From Drosophila persimilis (Eukaryota > Arthropoda > Insecta > Diptera > Drosophilidae), in assembly GCF_003286085.1 (NCBI RefSeq), contig NW_020825322.1:930001-994000 (forward strand): DNA of 64,000 bases. The letters run 5' to 3'. This document shows, in pieces, positions 1 through 16,031 of this stretch. The position numbers and the translations under genes were made by a program. Under the pieces are notes generated by a model. It was not told the DNA's origin. It made no database searches and saw only the letters and a program-made list of their open reading frames with translations. The stretch's first letter is position 1. The number at the start of each line of letters is the position of its first letter.

Positions 1-2390
1 CACTCCCCATTCCCCCACTCGCACTCCCACGATTGACAAGCAGCGGATGCAGTTCCTCACTTACATTTATGTTCCTTTCCATCTTCTCCTCCCCTCGCCT
101 TCGCTTCCCGTCTGCCCATCTTCCTGTCTTGTCCTGTCCGCCCCCTCCATCATTCGCATCCGCATACGCACACACCCAAGCAAATTGAAAGCGGAAATGT
201 GCTGCAGCAGCCCCCCCATGGGTACTGGTCTGGTACTACTCTCAGCTGCCACACTGGCAGGCATCCAGCAGCAGGAGGAGGAGGCGGAGGCGGAGGGAAG
301 CTGTCAAATAAAATTTCACTCGGATTGAAAGCGATTTCCCCCAATGGGACTCCGATGCACTGGAATCTTTTGCACAGATCAAATTGAGATCTTTTTGAGA
401 GACAAAGAAAAACAAAGCGAAATGAAGAAAAGGCTGGGAGAGGCAAATATATGCTTTATACATATCCATATTCATATATGTATGTATGTACTAGTTGACC
501 CGGCAAACCATTTGCCGCAGTATTGTATGATTGTATGCATTGAATAAGCGAATGAAACAGGTTTAAATGGTTCAATGCTTCTGGTGGTGTCCCAATTTTG
601 GATAGTTGCTCTTTGAATCATTTGAGCATTTGTCTCATGTTCGAATTTGAGCGCACAGCCCCAATCAGCACTTTCGGATAAGCGAAATATTCAATATTTG
701 GTTCTAGATCAAGGCTTACAAGCTTACATTTCGAATGGGATTTTTGGGTATTTTTCACACAGAAATACGAAGAATAGTATAGACAAAAAGTTCATCGAAA
801 TCGGTCCAGTCGTTCCACGAGATTTGTATATATTTCAGATATGTATTTATGAATGTAAGTGTTTCATTGATATTAAACACGATGCTGGCTGCGCTTGTAA
901 TAAAAAGAGAGGGGACTGCTCTACCGCTTTCACTAACTAATTGGTAGATAATCAGAGACATCGTAAAGGGAATTTGCAGTGCATTTTACAATTTTGTGGA
1001 CGAATGAATCACTTGGGGCCAATTTCTTTCATGCTGATTCGAATATCAATATTGTCTGATGGGAATACGAGTACGCATACAGAAAACAGCGACTCAAAAG
1101 AGTACTCCTATTGGTTCCTGCTGAAGTGTGGAAGTAGAAAAATTTGATTTGGTAGAAGAATCATTTTCAGCGTCTTGAATAGTGTATATACTAGTTGTCA
1201 TGTTAATTTGATTGAATTTATTGCTGCTTTTATTGGTTTCCTTTTCCGCAGACTGCAACCAGAGCCAGTGTCAGAGACAGAAACGAAAAGGAAAGAGTGG
1301 CCCAAGGGGTATCGTAACTGGAGACTCTCGCTAATGATGGGACGCCAGACCGGGATAAAGGGGACCATAGTTGAACCCTCCCAGTCCTCGCAGACGCAAC
1401 CCTAGTTGAAGATTGTCTTGATGGGTTGAGTCTTGGCCCTATCCCAGTATCAACTTTACACACTCACCTTTCCCTGCGACGAGGATATCGTGGAGGCCGA
1501 CGGTGTGCCCGAGGATTGTGCGCTTAACGTGGATCGGCTGCTGTTCCCTTGCATCGCGCAGCGCGGAGGCGCCAAGGCAACGGATTTCGCTTCCTCGCTG
1601 CTCAGGAACTCCCTTCCCACAGCCGGGGGCTAACGACTTGCTTCCACTTGTTCCCCGACTCAGGCTCTTGGCATCAATGGTCACTCGGACACTGCTGCTG
1701 CTGCTGCTGTTGCTGTTGCTTTCTCCGGTATGCAGGAGTTGATGTTGATGGAGTAGACCCACTGGAGAGCATTTTTCCCTCACACAATATGTGCTATCAC
1801 CGTATGGGAACCTCCGCGTGTATACAGTATTATATCTGAACCTGTATCTCCTTGGAATAATTATGGATTTCCTTACAGTAATATTTTTCCTTGTGCGTTG
1901 GCTTTTGCTGTTCTGAAAAGTACAAAGGGTTGGGAAAATTAATATGGACACAAATTGATTGAGCAGATGTATGAGTCGACATAAGTGCAATCTACAACTA
2001 CAACAATTCTTTAGAACTAGAAGCCCTTCTAAGAAGCAAAGTTGCATAGTTGATGAAGGTAAATGAGTGATACATATGTGTTGAAAGGTATGAACGATGA
2101 AGGGTATCTCGAATGCAACAAAAAATATGAAAAGTATCAGTTACTGAAATCAGTTACTGAATCAGTCCCTCTTTCAGGACGACTCATCCAGCGTGCCCTG
2201 TAAGGAATTCTCTGGCGTTTTGCTATTGTAAAAATGAATGCATAGTTTCGACTATTTTTTAACGATAGACCAATATATCAGAAAACAGCCCCAACCTCAA
2301 TCCGCTAGAGAATGTCTAGGCCCCTGACTGCCAAAATAAAATAACGGAGGCCAAGAACTATAATTTAGCTAAGGGAAATTATAGAAAAAG
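1..2390. other. Intergenic or intronic DNA, no supported gene
   Basis: This stretch has no long ORF with convincing protein features. It is mostly AT-rich non-coding DNA with a GC-richer island around 1240-1740. That island has a good-looking splice acceptor at 1237-1250 (pyrimidine tract followed by CGCAG) and a short protein-like frame at 1433-1633, discussed under findings. It may be intron or UTR of a gene outside the window. No RNA gene was recognised. Confidence 0.5.
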
Positions 2391-2397
2391 TGGGTTT

Positions 2398-2935
2398 TGA
2401 GGATATAAAAATCGGTAAGTTGGTCGAAAAGGTATAGAGGCTTTACTTGGTGAAAGTGAATATGTGTGTAACACCCAGAAAGAACAATCTCCGACCTTAT
2501 AAAGTATATATTTTGTTGATCACCATCAATAGTCGTTGGTCCGTCCCAATGAGAGCCTAGATCTCAGAGCCTATAAGAGTTAGAGCAACCAAATTTTGAG
2601 TCCAGACTCCTTTGATATCACACTGTTACAAGTGTACTTAAAGTTTCGCCCAGCACCTTTCCGGTCGCACAACGAATGAAAGGCAGTGGCATCCACAATT
2701 GTGAAGATACAAGAAAACCGGGAAATGCGAGAATCATAGAAAATTACAAATCTGGCTTAGATAAGATCATTATTATAGCCAGAACCCCTAGAACCCCCTA
2801 CCGCGTGCATTCTCTTTCTCGCTCACACACTCTCCTCGTGCAGTGTGCGCCCTCCGGCGGAGGGGAGCGAGATAGAAACATACTGACCAAGTGTCGGGTC
2901 TAAATGTAGAGCAGCGGCCCTTGCTGCGGCTCACA
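2398..2935 (+). repeat. INE-1/DINE-1-like repeat, copy A (diverged)
   Basis: The block carries the order of words typical of the INE-1/DINE-1 (helentron-derived) family: a 'ccgacc..ataaagtatata' box, 'ttgatca.catcaatag', a 'gtccgtcc' stretch, then 'ctataagagttagagcaacc' and 'ttcgccc'. It ends with a 'cggcggaggggagcga..ctgaccaagt' segment shared with the copy ending near 4030. It is more diverged than copy B. The family name comes from memory of the INE-1 consensus; boundaries are approximate. Confidence 0.7.
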
Positions 2936-2986
2936 GCGTTCCCGCTCGCTCTTTCTCATCTGATGCTTCTTTTGCTTCGTCCTTTT

Positions 2987-3480
2987 TATACCCGATACTC
3001 AAAATGAGTATTGGGGTATATTAGATTTGTGGTGAAAGTGGATGTGTGTAACGTCCAGAAGGAATCGTTTCCGACCCCATAAAGTATATATATTCTTGAT
3101 CAGCATCAATAGCCGAGTCGATTGAGCCCTGTCTGTCTGTCCGTCTGTCCGTCCCCTTCAGCGCCTAGTGCTCAAAGACTATAAGAGCTAGAGCAACGAT
3201 GTTTTGGAGCCAGACTTCTGTGATATGTCACTGCTACAAAAATATTTCAAAACTTCGCCCCGCCCACTTCCGCCCCCACAAAGAACGAAAATCTGTGGCA
3301 TCCACATTTTTAAAGATACGATAAAACCAAAAACGCAGAATCGTAGAGGATGACTATATGTTCTAAAATGTAAGATCTCAACCAAATCGTATAATTATTA
3401 TAGCCAGAATCAAGAAAACAATTTCATTATTTCTCGCTCTGTCTCTCTCTAACACACAGGTTTCATGGTCGGTTTTGCCA
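2987..3480 (+). repeat. INE-1/DINE-1-like repeat, copy B with terminal hairpin
   Basis: It starts with 'tatacccgatact' at 2987-2999, which can fold with 'agtattggggtata' just downstream, the hairpin seen at INE-1-type ends. The family body follows: 'ccgaccccataaagtatata', 'ttgatcagcatcaatagccg', tandem 'gtctgtctgtccgtctgtcc', then 'ctataagagctagagcaac'. The reverse complement of the first 13 bases lies at 4011-4023, so copies B and C may be one element of about 1.04 kb. Confidence 0.75.
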
Positions 3481-3497
3481 ATTGGAAAATATGATTT

Positions 3498-4060
3498 CAA
3501 GGATCTCAGAACCTATAAGAGCCAGAGCAACCAAATTTGGTATCCACACTCCTGTGATATCGGACCTTGACCGTTTCGTGTCCAAATTTCGCCACACCCC
3601 CTTCAGCCCCCGCAAAGGACGAAAATCTGGGGCATCCACAAATCTCAAAGGCTATTAAGGCTAGAGTAACCAAATTTAGTATCCGCACTTCTGTTAGATC
3701 TCACTATAAAACGTATATCTCAGAATTTCGCCCCACCCCCTTCCGCCCACACAAAAAATGGAAAATCTGTTGCATCCACAATATTGCAGATTCGAGAAAA
3801 CGCAGAATCATAGAGAATGACCATATCTATCCGGTTGCTGAATCTGGATCAGATCAGATAATTTTTATAGCCAAAAGGAACAAATCAATTTTCAGTGGCT
3901 ACGCAGCGCCCGACGTCACGCTCAGACTGATTTCCTGTCTCTCTCGCACGCACTCTTTGTCGTGTCGCTTAATATTAGCGCCGTCTGCCGGAGGAGAGCC
4001 ATACTGACTTAGTATCGGGTATAACTGTAGAGTTGCGGTATACGCAGCAACTCACAACGT
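3498..4060 (+). repeat. INE-1/DINE-1-like repeat, copy C with internal duplication
   Basis: This block repeats the 3' half of the family twice in tandem. 'accaaatttggtatccacactcctgtgatat' like sequence near 3529 recurs as a close variant near 3669, each followed by 'ttcgcc.cacccccttc.gcccac' and 'aaaatctg.tgcatccac'. The right end is 'agtatcgggtata' (4011-4023), the exact reverse complement of the start of copy B. Boundaries are approximate. Confidence 0.7.
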
Positions 4061-7000
4061 TCCCCCTCGTTGTTATTCGAGCTGTCTTCGCTGCCATTCG
4101 TTGTGTGCTTCTCTTTTTATTGCCATTCGCATTCTGTTTCTTCTTTTTCCTTGCCATTCACTTTTTTTCTCTTTGTCTGTCAACTTATTCTTTGTTTTTT
4201 CTTTCGGTTTCTTTTTCTGCTCTTCTGCGGTAGCTCTTCTTCTAGTTATTTTTCCCGGCTCTGCTTTATGTCCAGTGTTCTCTTCTTTGAAATTGAAGCT
4301 GAGCTTAAACCGCAGCTGAACAGCTGAGTCTGAGGCAGCAAAAGCGGCAGAGAAAGTGGTAACAGCAAAATGTGCTTCCAGCTGCGCAGCCACATCATAC
4401 CCGCGGCAGCATAGGAGACTCTGCAGTGTCCAAAAATAGGGCTAGGTCATCTACAGCAGCAGCACCTCCCCAACAACACCGTCCCAGAAAACGGAAGCAG
4501 GGGACGGAGCTGCGAAAGGGATGCTGCAGTCGGCACGCCCATAGAAAGTGGGCGACAACAAAGCAGAGCAGAAGCAGAAGCAGAGCAGTGCCAAGGGCAG
4601 CAGCAGCAGCAGCACCAGCACCAGCGGCATCAGCATCCCCCATCTCAGGCCCCTTGGAGCACACTTTGCGGCGCAGACATAACCTCAACTTCTTGCGCGC
4701 TGCTTACCACGCTGCCAACGCTAGCGCCGGCGCTAGCAGAGCTGCTACCAGCAGCAGAAGCAGCCGAAACAGCAGCAGGACCGGCAGAGAGGCAACGGCA
4801 GCCATTTTAGAGGCCAGGCAACAGCTTTACATGGATTTATGTCTATACATATATACATATATGTACATATGTGTGTGCGTGTGTGTATGTGTATTGGTTT
4901 GCCTTCATTTATTTTGGTTGTTTTTTGTTTTTTTTTTTTTATTTGTGGCAGCAGCAACTACAAAAGGGGGGAAATAGTGTCAAGGAAACTATTGAGAGAC
5001 AGTGAAATAGATTAAATAAAAGATTATAGCTTTCAAAACTGAATTGAAACATCAAAACGTATCAATGGAAACCCAATAAACCTTTAAGCCATTTCGAGCT
5101 AAACTTCAAGCAAAATCAATAGAACCCCAAGGATACCCCAAGCAACAATCTACAACAATTTGTATAAACTTCAAAAACCAAATCAATAAAATCCCAAAAT
5201 AACTTTACAAAATATGACTTCAGCCAACTTCAAAACAGAGCCCAAAATGGGACCACCTTCAATAGAAAACCCTGCAAATTCTCGCACAGCAAACGAATGG
5301 ATTGTGGATGGTGGCGAGAACTATTTATGATGGAATTCAGCACGAAAAATAACCAATTTTCATGGTATTCTAACACATACTAAATGAATTTACGCCGAGT
5401 ATCTATGAATTAATCCGACATCTGAATGTAGTATGTAGTATTTATAATGAATGAATAGGAATGATTAAATATCGTATGGACATGGATTTTCCTTACGTTG
5501 TTCTCTCCAATTCCTTGTGATTACTTAAACAATTACTTATTTCGATATGATTTGGCTTGTTTTTTGTGCGTTTCGTTTCGTTTTAAGGGCGAAAGCTTAA
5601 GCTAAAATTTATTATTTATTTCATTGGGTTTTTTTTTCTGCGCTTCTGAGACCGTCTTGAAGGCGGGGCTGTGTTTTTACATTTTTCTGCTTTGGCTTTT
5701 TGAAAAAAAAAAAATACAAAAAAAATTGAAGGAAATATGTGAAAAAAGGGCCAACACACTCGCACAGACACGCACGGAGACGCACACTCCAACACACATA
5801 AGCATACGCACACAAACGAACACACACACGCACACACACAGTGAAACGCGCACGCGGCGAGCAGCACGGAAAAAAAATGTTGAGAAATTTTGGCAACGAC
5901 CGACTCTACTAGGGCCACGGCGACGGCGACAGCGACGGCAACGGCAACGGCAACGGCGACGGCTCCGGCAAACCTAGTGAAATCTGTAAACTACCATCAG
6001 ATCCGAAATTTGTATCCATATTTATTTAAAAAAACATTTTAAACTATTCCGGTCATGGACCCGGGGCATCGAAAAGCAGTTTTTGACTTCAATTTTCTGG
6101 CTTTTCCCTGTGCCGAATCTCGATATTGTTGGGTCCGTTCTGGATTCCTTACGTGCAATCTGCCCGTGCGCTGCGCACGCCGCGTCTGCCGCCGTGAAAT
6201 GGGCTACGATTTGTGTTGAAATCTTGCGCGTAACTGAACCGAGCCGTTTTCCTATTCATTTCTATTCCACTTTTTCCGGAGATGCTGCGCTCGTTCGGGG
6301 TCGGATCCGGTCGTGTCGGGTCGGGTCGGGTCGGACTTTGCCTCTTTGGCGGATTCATGCGAACAGCAGCCGTTGCCGTAGCCCCGTGCAGTGCCACTGG
6401 GCTCTGTGTCGGGCTCTAGGTCCGCGTCCGGCTATGGCTATGACTCTGGCGCTGGCGCTGGCTCCGGCTCTGGGTTCAGGAAATCTGGCTGCGATGCCGA
6501 TGACGATGCCGATGTCGCAGCAGCCGACAGCGATGGCAGCGGCGCGTACGATGATGCTAATGCTGATGTACAGTGGGTGTGAACGGGCAATTGTGGTGAC
6601 ATTTTATGTAAGTCCCAGAGGCTCATTCACAAATCAAACGGTTCAAATCATCTTTTTATGTACATAACAATATTTAAAATATATAAAATAGTTTATTTTT
6701 CGTATGGTTTGAATGGTAAAATCAAGTAAAAACTACCATTTTCCACGAAAATGGTTTTCATAAACATTCTAAAATGTTATGGTAATGATTTCAGCAAATA
6801 ATATACATTTTTTTATCAGTTGGTGGACATAACTAACTAGGGAATTAATTTTGTTTGTAATATATAATTATATATGTACATTTGTACTCATGCTAAACAT
6901 TTTGCTAAAAAAAATTAATATTGATCCAAAAAATCCATTAAAATGTGTTAGGTTAAATACATTTTTTGACGAAAGAAATCGCAACAGATGCTACTGTGCA

Positions 7001-7740
7001 AGGCCGCGGCTGGACCAGCCCGGCAGAGCAAAAGCCGTTTCGGCTCAGGCCGAACCAGGCCGAGGCAGAGCGGAGCCGATTATAGCAGAGCCGCAGCTCC
7101 AATGGGTGGGTGGGAACAAGGGTACAAGTGTGCAAGGTGGGGTCATGGGTTGTTTACCAGCCATTCTCTTATTCTCCCGCTCCTGCTCTCCTGTTCTCTC
7201 TTGCAGCTGAAGCCAATTATGGCACTAACAATGAGAACAATGAGAACACTAGCATTGCCTTACCTTACCTGAGTATACCCTGAGTGGTTAAGTGTTTGGC
7301 TACCTCGCAAAACACATGGCATGGCATGGTATGGCCCAAAAAGCCTCCCGCCCACACAGGGGCACGTGCAGGCCGAAGGGATGTCCCAGAGAGAGTACAA
7401 GCGAACAGCAGCAAGAGAGTGTGCGGCGCTGCCAGGATACACAGCGGGACGCGGCGAAGTAACATCAGAGGCCGCAGCAGATTCTGTGTTCCCCCGGCCC
7501 ATCCCCTGCACGAAACATGCGCAGAGTCCGAGGAGATTTTTTTTAATTAAATAACGAATCAAAGAGGGATGCAACAGCCACAACACATATCAACCAAACA
7601 ATTTTGAATAAAGTTTAGAACAATTTAAGCAAAAACCAAGAAAGCGATCGTTCGAAAAAATAAAAATAGTTATAAGAATAATATTAAAAGAACGAAAACC
7701 AAACGAGTATAAAACGCGTGCGCTTCCAAGCATTTGAATT
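4060..7740. other. Non-coding region with pyrimidine, CAG and hexamer tracts
   Basis: No supported gene. It contains a T/C-rich stretch (4080-4240), a CAG/GCA-rich stretch around 4450-4800 that gives long but low-complexity open frames, a T run at about 4920, CA-rich DNA at 5750-5850, an ACGGCR array (5916-5971), a TCGGG array near 6318-6336 and a GC-rich patch at 6990-7110. The frames through the CAG stretch translate to Ala/Arg/Ser repeats with no domain, so they are not called as genes. Confidence 0.5.
5916..5971. repeat. ACGGCR hexamer minisatellite
   Basis: Hexamers of the type ACGGCG, ACAGCG and ACGGCA follow each other in tandem for about nine units. No gene context supports a coding role. 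Confidence 0.7.
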
Positions 7741-7754
7741 TCTGTTGAGTGGGT

Positions 7755-7945
7755 GGCCAATCGATAGGTTGGCGCTGCTCATATTTGCGTCGCAGAACAG
7801 TGACGATATGTTTTATATATCGATACTGATATCAAAAAAGTATCTTTAAAAATATCGACCATTTCGACAAATATCGCGCCGCATATTATATCGGTTCTAA
7901 CTGCAATAATACATCGATACTGTATCGATATTGCCATCGATACCC
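7755..7945. promoter_or_regulatory. DRE (TATCGATA) cluster upstream of slpr
   Basis: Two exact TATCGATA octamers are present (7818-7825 and 7923-7930). Near-matches surround them: 'caatcgataggt' near 7758, 'acatcgatact' near 7911 and 'ccatcgatacc' near 7935. TATCGATA is the DNA replication-related element bound by DREF, typical of housekeeping and insulator-type promoters in flies. The cluster lies about 450-650 bp upstream of the slpr 5' UTR intron and may be its promoter or a domain boundary; the assignment is inferred. Confidence 0.6.
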
Positions 7946-8399
7946 ATCCCATCTGCACAACTCTGTTTTTTTTTATGTTTTAAAAACATATGCGGAAACA
8001 AAAATCAATACATTGCTAATGCATAGCGATTGCAATTGATTAACCCAAGTATAATTAAATCCAGCCCGTTGCAGCCGCATTACCCCAACGACGTAACAAA
8101 CGTAACGAAAAGACATCGGGACAACGACATCTCGACAATGGTGTGCTGTGTGCGTGCGTGTGTGTGTGTTTTGTATCGTGTTGTCTGATTGTTTCGTGCG
8201 TGCCTCTGCCTGCGTGCAGTCGGTCGGTCGGTCGGTTGGTCAGACGGTTGGACAGACGGTCAGACGAAGAGGGTGATACGGCGAGGAACAGTGGAGCAGT
8301 GCAGAGACGGTAGCGGTGGCACCACTGCAGCAGCAACTACAACCACAAAAGCAGCCGCCTAAAAAAGGAGTGCAAGGCAATCTCTCTTTCTAGATCTGG

Positions 8400-8560
8400 G
8401 TGAGTGGAAAAAAGGCGCGCTGCACCCGAACCCGCAAAGACGGCAGGGCAGTGCAGTGGTGGGTGTGGTGGGTGGATGTTGCATCGCACCACACTGCTCT
8501 CCTCCTTCCAGCTAATGCTATTGTTAAGCCTCTTCTCTTCTATTTGTGTTTATCTCGCAG
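8400..8560 (+). other. slpr: Probable 5' UTR intron of slpr
   Basis: A strong donor (CTGG|GTGAGTGG) begins at 8400 and a strong acceptor (pyrimidine-rich, ending ATCTCGCAG) ends at 8560, just upstream of the slpr start codon at 8733. The intron would be 161 nt. No transcript evidence is available here. Confidence 0.6.
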
Positions 8561-8732
8561 AATTCGCAGAATAACGCAACGCAACGCTCGACACAAAGAC
8601 TGCTCGAGACGGCAGCGTGGATATCGGGGCGCGGGCCGGACGCGATCGCGATCCTATGTGGCCGAGCGTGAGCCTTTGATGCGGCCACAGCACAGTCGAT
8701 AAGGAACGGCAATACCGGTAGCAGGAGCAGAC

Positions 8733-13879
<5,147 letters not shown>

Positions 13880-16031
13880 ACCCGAGAGACGATAGATGAT
13901 ATGATCTAGATGTGTTGGTGTTGGTGCTGAAGTTGGACTTCTGGATCCTGGTTAACCTCGCTGCCTGGTGCACACCCACACCCACACCCACACCCATACA
14001 CGAAACACTACCCATATCCGCACACAAACGCATAAATTGCTCATTGTTTTATATTAAAACCCTAGAATAAGCCAGAACCCGACTACATATCCGATTGCAT
14101 TGATCCGAAAGACGGACGACAGATAGATAGACCTACTCTAAAACAGGAGTAGCAGGAACATCCCGTTAAGGGGTGGGATTTGGGGATCCCTCCTCGATAG
14201 AGTGATGATATCAAATGGAATCGGACAATGATACGATAATTCAACTTACAACCGAAGGCCCTCGATACGGTTCCTAACGAAAGCAAAGCAATATTCATCC
14301 AGATTAGAGATGAAGACCAATCGATTCGTAATTAGTCCAGTGATCTGTGTGAGGTATTAGAGAAAAAGTTTAAGGATTGATTAAGAACAAGATTAAATCT
14401 ATTAAGGATTGACCACTAGGAAGGTACGGATTCACCTTTAAAGGGTGTTTACGAGTAGCACTATGGAACGAAGGATTACGAGCAGGAAGCAACTGCAAAC
14501 GAGTGGCAATTGAGAAGAAGAAAGATACAACTGTAAAGGAGTGACGATTGCACAGACGACGAAAACTGGCAAGGAGGGACTGTTGGGAGAATGATTTGCT
14601 TGGGGGACTGTTTAACCACGAATCAGTAACGTAATGGCGTGATGGAGGGGATACTAACACATCCCATAAAGATGCATGGGACGATGGCAAAATATTTCAA
14701 GCTAAACCAATATTCATAGATGTTTAACGACTTGGATTAACCTTAAGGAAACAACATACTATATATGTATACAACTATATTTATACCGATGCATACATGC
14801 CTACCTACACGACTCCGATGTAGGCGTATAAATCCCTACCATACATTACATTACATACATCTTAGTTGAACTAAGTTTTAGTCGTACGAATCCGTGTGAA
14901 TCTTTTTTCTTTTTTTTCATATCTTGCTTTTACTGTATCTTTGTGGGAGTTATTTTCAAAATTCAAAGGAAGGGATTTCATTCCGCAGTGCTCCACAATT
15001 TGTAGAATCTTTTTCTTTCCGCTGTCTGTATACCCTGTACTCAAAGCGTATAGGGTATATTCGATTCTTAATATTAATATTCATAAATGAGTACCGGGAA
15101 TAAGTAGTGTCGACTGGTGTGACCCTAAAATTAATTAATCTATCATAATGGAGTTTTTTAAACAAACGAAAACCTCATACATTTTAAAAGATACTCCCAT
15201 AATTAAAAATTAAAAATATAAAAACAAACCCCTGCATACACAGCTACAAAGAAATGAAGCGAACGAGGATTAAAACGTTTTGTGGAGCACACAGCGAATT
15301 TAATTTAATTTCAACTTCAATTTGATTCGATTTAGTATTTTGAGCACAGTTTTATTTTTACATCGGTTCGTGTCCTTCATTTATTTATGGTTTCTTTCAA
15401 ACAACAAACTAAAAAGCAAAAAACTAAAAAAAAAAACTGTGATCAAAAATGAAGAAAGAAAAAATGATGAACTTTTTTTGTATTATTTTTATGGACATTT
15501 TTTGTTAGATTGTATTTATCAATTTTTTTGTCTTCTTTTTACGTTTAAATTTCGATTTGATTTCAATGTACTTTGTATATGAATGTATTTTCCATTTGGG
15601 CAGGGCCCCAGACAGCAGGGGCCTACCCAGAGAAACACCCCCCATAAAAAGATCATAGAATTGGAAATCCAGTAATAAAACGAAGTAAATAGAAACTGGA
15701 GACAAGTTTTGATTGCTATAAGCCGTAACACTACCCGTTAGTCGTAGCCGTAGCCGTAGCCCCCACCTAATACGGACAGGGAGACACTTGAACGGACTCC
15801 GAAAGGTACATGGATGGTACTTGGTATGCGGTGGTTATTGCTATTGGTATTGCCTGCGGTGTCAACCCCTGTTCCTTGTTCCCCATTGCCCCACAACAAA
15901 CAACTGTAGACTGACTGTAGATTTCCTTGACCCAATTATCGATTCGATCCTACTCAACACCGTCTCGTAAACTGCCGCTCTTCGTGTGGAATGCGATCTA
16001 CGATGCCATAGGATACCAAAGCAACAACAAA
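13880..16031. other. slpr 3' UTR and spacer to the next gene
   Basis: No gene of its own is seen. An AATAAA at 15674-15679 is one possible polyadenylation signal. At 15029-15059 a hairpin 'tataccctgtact...agggtata' matches the terminal hairpin type of INE-1-like repeats and is probably a fragment. From about 15921 to 16031 the frame of the next gene is open, so part of this stretch could be coding or 5' UTR of that gene. Confidence 0.5.
15029..15059. repeat. INE-1-like terminal hairpin fragment
   Basis: The bases form an imperfect inverted repeat of the TATACCC...GGGTATA type with a short loop, resembling the terminal hairpin of the INE-1-like copies near 3 kb. No body of the element is recognisable next to it. 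Confidence 0.45.

Noticed and set aside
1439-2047. 202-codon minus-strand frame
   Set aside because: Composition is poor in typical codon bias and no domain is seen; half of it is AT-rich intergenic sequence.
4372-4977. Long plus-strand frame with Ala/Arg/Ser tracts
   Set aside because: It reads through CAG/GCA and TG-repeat DNA; the translation is low complexity, ends in poly-Cys/Val and Phe runs and has no domain or splice support.
6083-6667. 194-codon frame with Ala-Met-Thr repeats
   Set aside because: Created by the GGCTCC/GATGCC hexamer array near 6430-6560; no domain.
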